From Allocoleopsis sp036703385 (GTDB taxonomy: Bacteria > Cyanobacteriota > Cyanobacteriia > Cyanobacteriales > Coleofasciculaceae): a stretch of 8,308 nt of DNA. The notes beneath the pieces were generated by a model. It had not been told where the DNA came from. It worked only from the letters and a program-made list of their open reading frames with translations, and searched no databases. A program made the position numbers and the translations under genes. The first letter of the stretch is position 1. Each line of letters begins with the position of its first letter. The stretch covers positions 1 through 8,308 of the forward strand of contig NZ_DATNPA010000415.1 in assembly GCF_036703385.1 (NCBI RefSeq), given 5' to 3'. This document shows positions 1 to 5,577 of the stretch, piece after piece.

Positions 1-105
1 CTGAAAAAACGACCGAATGAATGGTCAAAACAGTTAGAATGTATCATTGCCTCACCAAGTTGGGCTTGTAAGGAAATATTTTTTCTCAAGAAGAATACTT
101 CTTAA
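1..105 (+). CDS. Possible C-terminal fragment of a gene entering from the left
   Basis: Frame 1 is open from the first base to a TAA at 103-105, giving 34 codons, while the other two forward frames stop almost at once. The residues are charged and mixed (LKKRPNEWSKQLE near the start, EIFFLKKNTS at the end), which is compatible with a protein C-terminus. I do not recognise a family. A 34-codon open frame at a window edge can arise by chance, so this is tentative. The nearest terminator in the same direction lies about 140 bp downstream (247..278). Confidence 0.25.
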   Translation: MKKRPNEWSKQLECIIASPSWACKEIFFLKKNTS

Positions 106-246
106 AATCGAATAGCCAACTGTCAACTCATTCTTTAGAAAGATATCTTTAGATAGAGGAGCAACTCTGACTTCAGTAATAGACTAACTACATGGCAAGT
201 GTTAAGTTACCCAGCACATTGCTACTGACAGGACATCAAGCTTCCA

Positions 247-278
247 GCCTCTACTAACTAATTGGTAGGGGCTTTTTT
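247..278 (+). terminator. Intrinsic terminator
   Basis: A 10-bp stem (247..256 with 263..272, including G-U pairs) closes a 6-nt loop and is followed at once by six T residues (273..278). This is the classic plus-strand Rho-independent terminator shape. No clear gene ends just upstream, so it probably ends either the transcript entering from the left or a short RNA made of repeat copy A. Confidence 0.7.
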
Positions 279-298
279 AATACTTCTTCTCATAAAGT

Positions 299-325
299 TA
301 CCCCTGCTCTTGAGGAGCAGGGGTA
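299..325 (+). other. Perfect 11-bp stem-loop within repeat copy B
   Basis: TACCCCTGCTC (299..309) pairs perfectly with GAGCAGGGGTA (315..325) across a TTGAG loop, and flanking GTT/AAC bases could extend the helix past a small bulge. No T-run follows, so it is not a canonical terminator. It is the part of copy B that is missing from copy A. Confidence 0.6.
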
Positions 326-418
326 GAACCTACCGACAGGACAGTAAGCTCCACTACTAACCGTAAGAGTATTTTTATAAATTATCCCCTACTAGAAGGA
401 GTATGCCGAATTACTTAG

Positions 419-609
419 ATGTTTGAAACCGATTCATTTCATTGGCTTGAACAGTTCCACAACTTTAATCAAATACCATTGGAATTTAAACTTGCCAGAT
501 TTGAAGAAGGCACTGAAGCTTTAGTGAGGAGTTAAGACGCACACGGGAAGAGTATCGATGGGTCTTCAACGCTACCTTATTTGAGAGCCTCAATCCAAAA
601 TGGTATTAG
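419..609 (+). pseudogene. Small hypothetical gene, apparently frameshifted
   Basis: An ATG at 419 begins a 38-codon frame (MFETDSFHWLEQFHN...) that ends in TAA at 533-535. A second forward frame is open from 517 to a TAG at 607-609 and reads like natural protein (EELRRTREEYRWVFNATLF...). Joining the two near 515-530 by a single-base shift would give a protein of roughly 62 residues rich in aromatic and acidic residues. A purine-rich AGAAGGAG lies 17 nt before the ATG, which is farther than ideal. I do not recognise the family. The 3' end overlaps the last bases of the convergent ridA gene. A sequencing error or a chance pair of small ORFs are alternatives. Confidence 0.35.
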
Positions 610-998
610 GGGATAACCGCAATACATTCGATTTCTACCAAAACATCCTTGGGCAAACGGGCAACCTGGACGCAGGCACGCGCTGGGGCAGATACCTCGT
701 CAAAGTACCGCGCATAAACCTGGTTCATCGCGGCAAAATCATTCATATCAGCTAGAAATACTGTGGTTTTCACGACATCCTCTGTTTTAGCACCAGCCGC
801 CGTGAGGATAGCTTCAAGATTGGTCATCACTTGCTCAGTTTGCTGGACGACATCGTTAGTACCAACGATCTCGCCTGTCTTCGGGTCAAGGGGAATTTGA
901 CCAGCCACAAAAACTAGCTGACCACTAGCTGCGATCGCTTGATTATAGGGCCCAACGGGTGCAGGTGCGTTGTTCGTATGAATCACGTTTCGGGTCAT
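606..998 (-). CDS. ridA: RidA family reactive intermediate/imine deaminase
   Basis: This 130-residue protein has the normal length and full signature of the RidA (YjgF/YER057c/UK114) family. RidA trimers hydrolyse 2-aminoacrylate and related enamine/imine intermediates released by PLP-dependent dehydratases, protecting other PLP enzymes in the cytoplasm. Visible family features are the N-terminal APAPVGPYNQA segment (Tyr18), SGQLVFVAGQIPLDPKTG, and the C-terminal PARACVQVARLPKDVLVEIE block. That block contains the conserved Arg107, which in the family contacts the substrate carboxylate, and Glu122/Glu124. The ATG start gives the expected N-terminus, with only a weak AGAG ahead of it. A HIP1 site lies inside the gene at 931. 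It stands alone, with more than 330 bp before the next gene upstream. Confidence 0.96.
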   Translation of the reverse strand: MTRNVIHTNNAPAPVGPYNQAIAASGQLVFVAGQIPLDPKTGEIVGTNDVVQQTEQVMTNLEAILTAAGAKTEDVVKTTVFLADMNDFAAMNQVYARYFDEVSAPARACVQVARLPKDVLVEIECIAVIP

Positions 999-1126
999 AG
1001 TCTCTAGTCCAGGGATGTCAATTCAGCAAACCGTCCCAAAAAACAATAACAGTTCCTACTCACTTCTCCTAGTGCGATCACGAACTTCTAGCAAAAGGCA
1101 GAGGGAAGATCGGAAATGAGAGTGAG

Positions 1127-1147
1127 GACAGAAGGCAGAAGGCAGAA
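1127..1147. repeat. Tandem heptamer repeat, 3 units
   Basis: Three consecutive 7-mers read GACAGAA, GGCAGAA, GGCAGAA. A related GGCAGAG occurs a little upstream, near 1098. Short tandem heptamers like this are typical intergenic repeats of cyanobacteria. Confidence 0.65.
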
Positions 1148-1180
1148 GATTGACGGGTCAAGATTTCAGCCGGTGGCTTT

Positions 1181-1207
1181 GTCCTAATCGCCTTGGCGAC
1201 TGCTATA
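1181..1207. repeat. Putative dispersed intergenic repeat
   Basis: A 27-bp segment contains a compact inverted pair, TCGCC-TT-GGCGA, flanked by GTCCTAA and CTGCTATA. From memory, this combination recurs in intergenic DNA of large-genome cyanobacteria. Only one copy is present here, so repeat status rests on recollection and not on this window. Confidence 0.35.
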
Positions 1208-1297
1208 CCTACCCGTGACAGCACCAAGAGCTGATTTAGAATCATTTCTGCCTGGGTGCACTACTGGGTCGTCAGGACTGGCCAAAAAGCACCCCTG

Positions 1298-1315
1298 CCC
1301 CCCAAATTTGGAGGG
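1298..1315. repeat. 18-bp near-perfect palindrome downstream of the RlpA-like gene
   Basis: CCCCCC-AAATTT-GGAGGG is symmetric apart from one base pair and starts 21 bp after the stop codon of the RlpA-like gene. In the minus-strand direction a T-run appears only about 10 nt later, so it is a poor match to an intrinsic terminator. It may still cap the 3' end of that transcript. Confidence 0.4.
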
Positions 1316-1335
1316 TCTGAATTCCTGTTCAAAAC

Positions 1336-2661
1336 CTAATTCCTAGTCAAGTACTGGTTCGCTTGAAATGAAGTCGGCTGCATAATGACGGCTTCAAAAG
1401 GTATGACACCCACCTTCTCACTATCAATGCAACGAGCGGCTTCTAGCGATAAATCCAGAGCTCGGTTATGGACATAGGGGCCGCGATCGTTAATCCGGAC
1501 AATTACAGACGCGCCATTGTTCAGGTTTTTGACCTTTAGATAAGTATCAAACGGCAAGGAGGGATGAGCAGCTGTCAGTTCATGCTGATTATAGGTTTCT
1601 CCAGTAGCTGTGAGGCGTCCATGAAACTGTCCACCGTACCAGGAAGCCTGTCCCTTGAACGTTTTTGGCGTTTCTACCACGTTATACATGTGCTTCTGGG
1701 CATCTGCCAGATTCAGAGACACTTTCCCTAAAGCCATGCGGAGATTGTTCGCCCATTCAATCACCAGCAGTTGTGGATTCCGGTTCAAATCTGCGGCTAG
1801 GGCGTCATCAACTTTAAACAATAGGCTATCGCCTACCTTTATTGCTGCTTGACCCTCAAAAACCGCAGGTAGAACGGATAAAGCATGTAAATAAGGGTCA
1901 GATGGGTTGGATAAAAATTGCTTCAGACGCCCAGCCATCAGTTCCGCCTGCTTCTGGCTGGGAAGTTCCGCAATTAAGCGCTCCTTAACCCAGACTTGAA
2001 ACTTCTCTGGCTCCGGTTTAGCAGGCGCTGCAAACGCACGATTGGCGATGAGTTGCGAATACCGCCAAAAGCCCCGTTTGACACGCTGTCCCTCATTTGG
2101 TTGTTTGTCCGCAATCGGTTCGGACGAATGAGTACTAACAACCACAACAGAGGAAGCAAGCGTTTTGACAGGTTCACGGCGCTGACGCCAAGGCAGCAAA
2201 TTCTGTATGACCTGAAAAATCTGCTGAGGGAGCGTTGCTTTTGAAATCTCACGGGTATTACTTTCCTCCCATGAAGTAGATGCTGATGAGAGGGTTGCGA
2301 CTCGCAAGAAGTCGTTTTCTAGCTCTGCTTTGGGACGACAGAACGTATTTTGTGGCGAATCGAGGCGGACTGGAGGACGAACGGACGTTTGGGTGGGCTG
2401 GGGGCGAAACTGAAAACCACCTGCACCCATCTGAAAGGCTAGGTTAGGGAAAGTTGCAACAGAGGATTTAGAAGACCAGAGTCCTGAGCTAAGTGGGGTG
2501 GGAAATCGAGGCGTTGGTATTTCAGTTGGGCTGTTGACAACTGAAAAAATGTTAGCTGGCAAAGTACTGACTAGGTAATCAGGTACTTTGAATAAACCTT
2601 GGCTGGATGCCAGGAAGTAGCTGACCCAGGAAGTCACCCAAACAAGTCCGAAAAACTGCAT
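1336..2661 (-). CDS. rlpA: RlpA-like secreted double-psi beta-barrel protein
   Basis: This is a 441-residue protein. The C-terminal part (about 337-435) is a textbook RlpA-type DPBB domain: GQASWYGGQFHGRLTATGE, then TAAHPSLPF, then VIVRINDRGPYVHNRALDLS. The His366 and Asp392 positions correspond to residues implicated in lytic transglycosylase activity of Pseudomonas RlpA. RlpA cleaves glycan strands depleted of stem peptides and acts in septal peptidoglycan processing. Residues 1-19 are hydrophobic and may be a signal sequence, although without the usual basic N-terminus. Residues 45-215 are low-complexity, rich in Ser, Pro, Thr and Gln. Residues 221-328 form a second conserved-looking block (VGDSLLFKVDD, IEWANNLRMALG, LADAQKHMYNV) that I recall in cyanobacterial periplasmic proteins. 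No SPOR domain is visible. The start is uncertain because no Shine-Dalgarno precedes the ATG. Confidence 0.9.
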   Translation of the reverse strand: MQFFGLVWVTSWVSYFLASSQGLFKVPDYLVSTLPANIFSVVNSPTEIPTPRFPTPLSSGLWSSKSSVATFPNLAFQMGAGGFQFRPQPTQTSVRPPVRLDSPQNTFCRPKAELENDFLRVATLSSASTSWEESNTREISKATLPQQIFQVIQNLLPWRQRREPVKTLASSVVVVSTHSSEPIADKQPNEGQRVKRGFWRYSQLIANRAFAAPAKPEPEKFQVWVKERLIAELPSQKQAELMAGRLKQFLSNPSDPYLHALSVLPAVFEGQAAIKVGDSLLFKVDDALAADLNRNPQLLVIEWANNLRMALGKVSLNLADAQKHMYNVVETPKTFKGQASWYGGQFHGRLTATGETYNQHELTAAHPSLPFDTYLKVKNLNNGASVIVRINDRGPYVHNRALDLSLEAARCIDSEKVGVIPFEAVIMQPTSFQANQYLTRN

Positions 2662-2726
2662 GAGCTTTTAAATCTTGAAATAAAGGCACTCAGGTTAATC
2701 AACCGTCATACAGTATACAGAGAAGC

Positions 2727-2742
2727 GGGATCTTTTGATCCC
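2727..2742. repeat. Perfect 6-bp stem-loop upstream of the RlpA-like gene
   Basis: GGGATC pairs with GATCCC over a TTTT loop, about 65 bp upstream of the RlpA-like ATG. It could be an operator or an mRNA 5' structure, but nothing in the sequence decides between these. Confidence 0.4.
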
Positions 2743-3049
2743 ACTGTAGGGTGATCCCCGAAAATATCAAATCCGATAGTGACCTTGTTGGCTTGGGTTT
2801 TCAGAGCGAAAAAACGCTTCTACAGATATTTGGCCATAGTGACTTGGGTTGAGACAAGGGCGTTAAACCGAGGATGAAAACACTGACTTATTTACATTAT
2901 TTTACATAGTCGATGTCCTTGGGGTTGGGCCATACTGGGGGAACCCGGAGGCTGTTTTTAGCGATGCGATCGCAGTCTCCGATGAGTTCTCTCATGAGCT
3001 CATGCAACGCCTTGTTCAAGGACTCAATGATTCAGCAACCCCTTTAATC

Positions 3050-3072
3050 CCCTCTCTAGATTGGCGAGAGGG
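3050..3072. repeat. 7-bp stem-loop, CCCTCTC/GAGAGGG
   Basis: CCCTCTC (3050..3056) pairs with GAGAGGG (3066..3072) over 9 nt. The surrounding text (TTTAATCCC before, GGAACTT after) resembles common cyanobacterial intergenic repeat material. There is no T-run, so I do not call a terminator. Confidence 0.4.
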
Positions 3073-3176
3073 AACTTATCCTACCAATCTAAATAGAGAA
3101 GGCGACAGATTATAAATTGAAACCATTGCCTCCAGAAGGCTTGTGCCATGCAAAATCTAAAATCCAGAATGGTGTA

Positions 3177-3302
3177 ATGTCTGCCTTTTTACGCCAACTA
3201 AAAAAAATCTTTGGCGGATATCCCACTTTAGGTAGTAGTTATATCCTCCAACAAAAAATTATTAAAGAATGGGTTGAAACCGCTAATTTCAATCCTGGTT
3301 GA
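3177..3302 (+). CDS. Small hypothetical protein, 41 residues
   Basis: The ATG at 3177 opens a 41-codon frame (MSAFLRQLKKIFGGYPTLGS, then ILQQKIIKEWVETANFNPG) ending in TGA. The same frame extends upstream to a TTG at 3117, but those residues have low-complexity intergenic character, so I prefer the ATG. The protein is basic with an amphipathic pattern and no motif I recognise. It converges on the ABC ATPase gene with 13 bp between their stop codons. It could be an intact small protein, an N-terminal fragment of a decayed gene, or a chance ORF. Confidence 0.35.
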   Translation: MSAFLRQLKKIFGGYPTLGSSYILQQKIIKEWVETANFNPG

Positions 3303-3315
3303 CGCGAATTTGATA

Positions 3316-4023
3316 CTATTTTAAAGCTGTCCTATCTCGTAAAACTCCATCTTCTAGATAAGTGACGTGATCGGCGACATCGATAATTCGAGGGTCGTGT
3401 GTCACCATCAGTACCGTGCAGCCTCCTTCCTTGGCCAACCGACGCAGGAGTTCAATCACAGTATGTCCACTATGAGAGTCTAAAGCAGCTGTTGGTTCAT
3501 CTGCCATGATAATGGGGGGGTTACCAGCTAAAGCGCGTGCGATCGCAACTCGTTGCTTCTGTCCTCCGGACAAATCAGCAGGCTTTTGATGGGCTTGAAA
3601 ACCCAATCCAACCTGTTCTAGCAGCACTTGTGCCTGATAGCGAGCTTTTCTTCCCCGAATGCCTTTGATATTGAGTACAACCTCAACATTCTCAGCTGCC
3701 GTCAACGCGGGAAACAAGTTGAAATTCTGAAAAATAAAGCCGATGTTTTGCCGTCTAAAGCGAGCTAGCTTGGAGCGAGACATTTGGGTAATCTCTTCTC
3801 CCAATAAGTACACCTTTCCAGTTGTGGGCGTCAGGAGCCCTGCCAGAATAGATAGGAGAGTCGTTTTCCCGGACCCAGACGGACCCATTAAGATTTGAAT
3901 ATCGCCGCTTTTGATTTTCCAATCAACCGCCTGAAGAGCCTGAAAGCGCCTGTGCCCTGACTGATACACCATCTGTACCCCTTCGGCAATGATGGTTCCT
4001 CGTTCAGGATGGTCTACACCCAT
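3316..4023 (-). CDS. ABC transporter ATP-binding protein, LolD/MacB/DevA type
   Basis: This is the cytoplasmic ATPase subunit that would energise a FtsX-like/MacB- or DevBC-type membrane exporter. With the ATG at 4023 as start (235 residues) all nucleotide-binding motifs are present: Walker A GPSGSGKT at 47-54, Q-loop Gln99 in FIFQNFNLFP, signature LSGGQ at 151-155, Walker B IIMADEP with catalytic Glu176, D-loop ALD, and H-loop His209 in VTHDP. The FIFQNFNLFPALTAAENV stretch is typical of the LolD/MacB/DevA branch. A GTG at 4062 would add 13 residues; I prefer the ATG because it puts the start nearer the family's usual N-terminus, but neither start has a strong ribosome-binding site. No permease or membrane-fusion gene is adjacent on either side, so the partner must be elsewhere. 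The gene contains a HIP1 site (3539). Confidence 0.9.
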   Translation of the reverse strand: MGVDHPERGTIIAEGVQMVYQSGHRRFQALQAVDWKIKSGDIQILMGPSGSGKTTLLSILAGLLTPTTGKVYLLGEEITQMSRSKLARFRRQNIGFIFQNFNLFPALTAAENVEVVLNIKGIRGRKARYQAQVLLEQVGLGFQAHQKPADLSGGQKQRVAIARALAGNPPIIMADEPTAALDSHSGHTVIELLRRLAKEGGCTVLMVTHDPRIIDVADHVTYLEDGVLRDRTALK

Positions 4024-4298
4024 TAAACTAAAATTATCTTGGCCTCGTCTCTTAGTAAACACAATTGAGTCAGTTCCAGCAGCACTTGTCCTTGTTGAGT
4101 GTGAGCTAGTACGAGCTGAAAATCAAGAAGGTTTGTGCCGCTGTTGTAAATTGTCCATTGTGAGCCACATATCTTCAGTTTACCTATCTGAGCTTGAGAG
4201 CGTCTCAACACTTCCTTTTGTGAAGGGCATCACCACTCGTATCTGAAGCCATGTGGATTAACCGCTCTGCTCTTTCGACAAGGAACGTATCACAGAAA

Positions 4299-4368
4299 AA
4301 GACTTAGACATTGACAAAAGTTAGTGATTCGCATCACACCCGGGTAGGCATGTCAATGTATAAGTCTT
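4299..4368 (-). repeat. 70-bp inverted repeat with 18-bp arms, possible terminator
   Basis: The arm at 4299..4316 (AAGACTTAGACATTGACA) is the reverse complement of 4351..4368 at 17 of 18 positions. The 34-nt interior contains a second small palindrome. Read on the minus strand, the second arm runs into TTTTT (complement of 4296..4300), 57 nt after the stop of the zinc-ribbon gene, so it could act as an intrinsic terminator for that gene. The loop is long and the stem is AT-rich for a terminator. A regulatory site or a very small MITE-like element are alternatives. Confidence 0.5.
4323..4338. promoter_or_regulatory. CRP-like palindrome, AGTGA-N6-TCACA
   Basis: AGTGATTCGCATCACA matches the CRP-family consensus TGTGA-N6-TCACA at nine of ten defined positions. 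Cyanobacterial cAMP receptor proteins (SYCRP1 type) recognise this consensus. It sits in the loop of the larger inverted repeat, about 285 bp upstream of the ABC ATPase start. The match is directly visible; occupancy and target gene are inferred. Confidence 0.4.
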
Positions 4369-4424
4369 GTAAGAGGTAAAAATTTTTGCTGTAAATTATT
4401 GGGTGAGAAAAGTTGATTCCCTTT

Positions 4425-4619
4425 TTACTTCACCGTCATCCAGTTTTGATTCGATGACGAAGTTTTGCGGAGGTTGATTTGGGAAATTTTTGCCGTCAGC
4501 TTGGCATTGATCAGTTCCAGAGCTGGCATTTCTTGTTTACAGCGAGGGCAAAACCAATAAATACTGTTTTGGCGAATATGACGGAGTAACTGCTCGGAGC
4601 AACAAGGACAAGTATTCAT
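4425..4619 (-). CDS. Small zinc-ribbon protein, 64 residues
   Basis: The protein begins MNTCPCCSEQLLRHIRQNSI and carries two CxxC pairs, Cys4/Cys7 and Cys24/Cys27 (CPRC), spaced as in a compact zinc ribbon. The rest is polar, and the end is rich in Ser, Asn and Lys. From memory, similar small proteins are conserved in cyanobacteria, but I know no assigned function; nucleic-acid or protein binding is the usual role of such ribbons. The ATG at 4619 is preferred over an in-frame TTG four codons upstream, with GGGAAG as a weak ribosome-binding site. It lies 268 bp downstream of the response regulator on the same strand, so co-transcription is possible but not shown. Confidence 0.7.
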   Translation of the reverse strand: MNTCPCCSEQLLRHIRQNSIYWFCPRCKQEMPALELINAKLTAKISQINLRKTSSSNQNWMTVK

Positions 4620-4803
4620 AGGGCTTCCCAATTGTCAAAAAATTATCCAGAACAGTAGCCAGTTATACTGATATTTAGTAAGACTTGTGAACAGCTTTAG
4701 AAAAATAAATTCAAGCTATCATCGCTCTAAAGCACAAGAGCTTGCTAATCAGTTAATCACCTTTTCTAGGTCAGAATATTACAGGCTATAGGTGAAAAAA
4801 TTG

Positions 4804-4834
4804 GGGAATAAATCGGGAATAAATCGGGAATAAG
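4804..4834. repeat. Tandem 11-bp repeat, nearly 3 units
   Basis: GGGAATAAATC occurs twice in perfect tandem (4804..4814, 4815..4825), followed by GGGAATAAG (4826..4834). It starts 54 bp downstream of the response-regulator stop codon. The unit is close to one helical turn, but there is no evidence that a protein binds it. Confidence 0.75.
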
Positions 4835-4887
4835 GAAAATTGTTTTTGGCAACCAGAATCTAGGGACTCAGGAATTAGTTTCTCTGT

Positions 4888-5565
4888 TTAGCTAAGCGTC
4901 TTAAGGCGATAGCCAACGCCATGAACTGTTTCCACCAAATCATCGGGAGCTTTGGCAGCTCTAAGTTTTTGACGCAAGCTCTTGATATGAGCCTTGACTG
5001 TATCTTCTTCTGGGGGATTTTCGAGAGACCAAATGTGTTCGATGATGGTGCCGCGACTGAGTATGCGTCGTCCGTTGCGTAGAAGTAGTTCTAGAATACT
5101 GTATTCTTTGGGAGTCAAGTGGAGAGATTGATGATCATAGCTGACTTCGTAGGTAGCTGGATCGAGATGTAAGTTCCCCCACTCAAGAATTGGAGACGAT
5201 GAAGAACTTCCTCGGCGTAACAAGGAACGTATCCGCGCTAGTAATTCTGGTAAATCAATGGGTTTAACCATGTAGTCATCAGCCCCAGCATCTAAGCCGA
5301 TGACTTTTTCATTACTCATGTCGCGAGCCGTTACCATTAAAATTGGTACAGAATAGCCAGAGGAGCGCAAGCGATGACATAAATTAATGCCATCTAGCTT
5401 GGGCAGCATCACGTCTAGCAAAATTAAGTCATACTCAAGGGTTCTGATTTGCTCCCAAGCCATCTCTCCATCTGTGGCTTGATCTACGACGTAACGTTGG
5501 TCGGCAAGCGCTTCAGTTAAGGCTTCAGCAAGATAGGCATCGTCTTCTACTAGGAGAATTCTCAT
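4888..5565 (-). CDS. OmpR/PhoB-family response regulator
   Basis: This 225-residue two-component transcription factor has a receiver domain (1-118) and a winged-helix DNA-binding domain (about 128-223). The receiver has the acidic pocket in LLVEDD (Glu7, Asp8), the phosphoacceptor Asp51 in LLDVMLPKLDG, Thr79 in MVTARD and Lys101 in MVKPID. The output domain shows LTPKEYSILELLLRNG, EDTVKAHIKSLRQKLR and VHGVGYRL, typical of OmpR-type wings. No histidine kinase gene is in the window, so the cognate kinase and stimulus are unknown. The ATG at 5565 gives the standard MRILLVEDD start. A tnpB element ends 26 bp upstream, in the same orientation, and separates the gene from its original promoter region. 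Confidence 0.96.
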   Translation of the reverse strand: MRILLVEDDAYLAEALTEALADQRYVVDQATDGEMAWEQIRTLEYDLILLDVMLPKLDGINLCHRLRSSGYSVPILMVTARDMSNEKVIGLDAGADDYMVKPIDLPELLARIRSLLRRGSSSSSPILEWGNLHLDPATYEVSYDHQSLHLTPKEYSILELLLRNGRRILSRGTIIEHIWSLENPPEEDTVKAHIKSLRQKLRAAKAPDDLVETVHGVGYRLKTLS

Positions 5566-5577
5566 GGCAAGAGTACC

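Larger units (their letters stand above)
204..361 (+). repeat. Two diverged copies of a structured 55-67 nt motif
   Basis: Copy A (204..258) and copy B (295..361) share, in the same order, AAGTTACCC, then GACAGGACA, then AAGCT, then CTACTAAC. Between the first two blocks copy B carries an 11-bp stem-loop (299..325) where copy A has only a short spacer. Copy A runs directly into an intrinsic terminator. I do not match this to a known riboswitch or small-RNA family. Candidates are a duplicated cyanobacterial small RNA, a leader element, or degraded ends of an IS200/IS605-type element. The copy relationship is read directly from the sequence; any function is unknown. Confidence 0.45.
999..1335. 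other. Non-coding gap with short repeats
   Basis: I see no convincing gene between ridA and the end of the RlpA-like gene. The stretch holds a three-unit heptamer repeat (1127..1147), a segment around 1181..1207 that resembles a dispersed cyanobacterial repeat, and an 18-bp near-palindrome (1298..1315), each listed separately. The ridA promoter should lie here on the minus strand, but I could not place a -35/-10 pair with confidence. Confidence 0.6.
2662..3176. other. Long non-coding gap with palindromes
   Basis: Roughly 500 bp without a convincing gene. It contains a GGGATC-TTTT-GATCCC stem-loop (2727..2742), a HIP1 octamer (2966..2973), a 12-bp perfect palindrome CATGAGCTCATG (2993..3004) and a 7-bp stem-loop (3050..3072). 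The block ATAGTGAC...CTTGGGTT occurs twice (near 2777 and 2836), once with an extra CTTGTTGG. The promoter of the RlpA-like gene should lie here on the minus strand; I could not assign its boxes. Confidence 0.55.

Noticed and set aside
999..1020. TTGACA on the minus strand as the -35 box of ridA
   Set aside because: A hexamer 17 bp downstream would fall on the start codon, so there is no room for a -10 box and a transcript leader.
1298..1315. Intrinsic terminator of the RlpA-like gene
   Set aside because: The palindrome is strong, but the T-run is about 10 nt away instead of directly after the stem, so I list it only as a palindrome.
1655..2252. Open frames on the plus strand (1655..1852, 1996..2244) and a second minus frame (1974..2252)
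   Set aside because: They lie inside the RlpA-like gene, whose own frame has a clear domain and composition. None shows a recognisable motif.
3989..4246. Open frames overlapping the 5' end of the ABC ATPase gene (3989..4246 plus, 4023..4211 minus)
   Set aside because: No motif is recognisable. Both overlap the ATPase start region or its upstream gap, and the composition looks incidental.
4804..4834. Iterons of a replication origin
   Set aside because: Only about three short units, with no replication initiator gene, DnaA-box cluster or plasmid context nearby.
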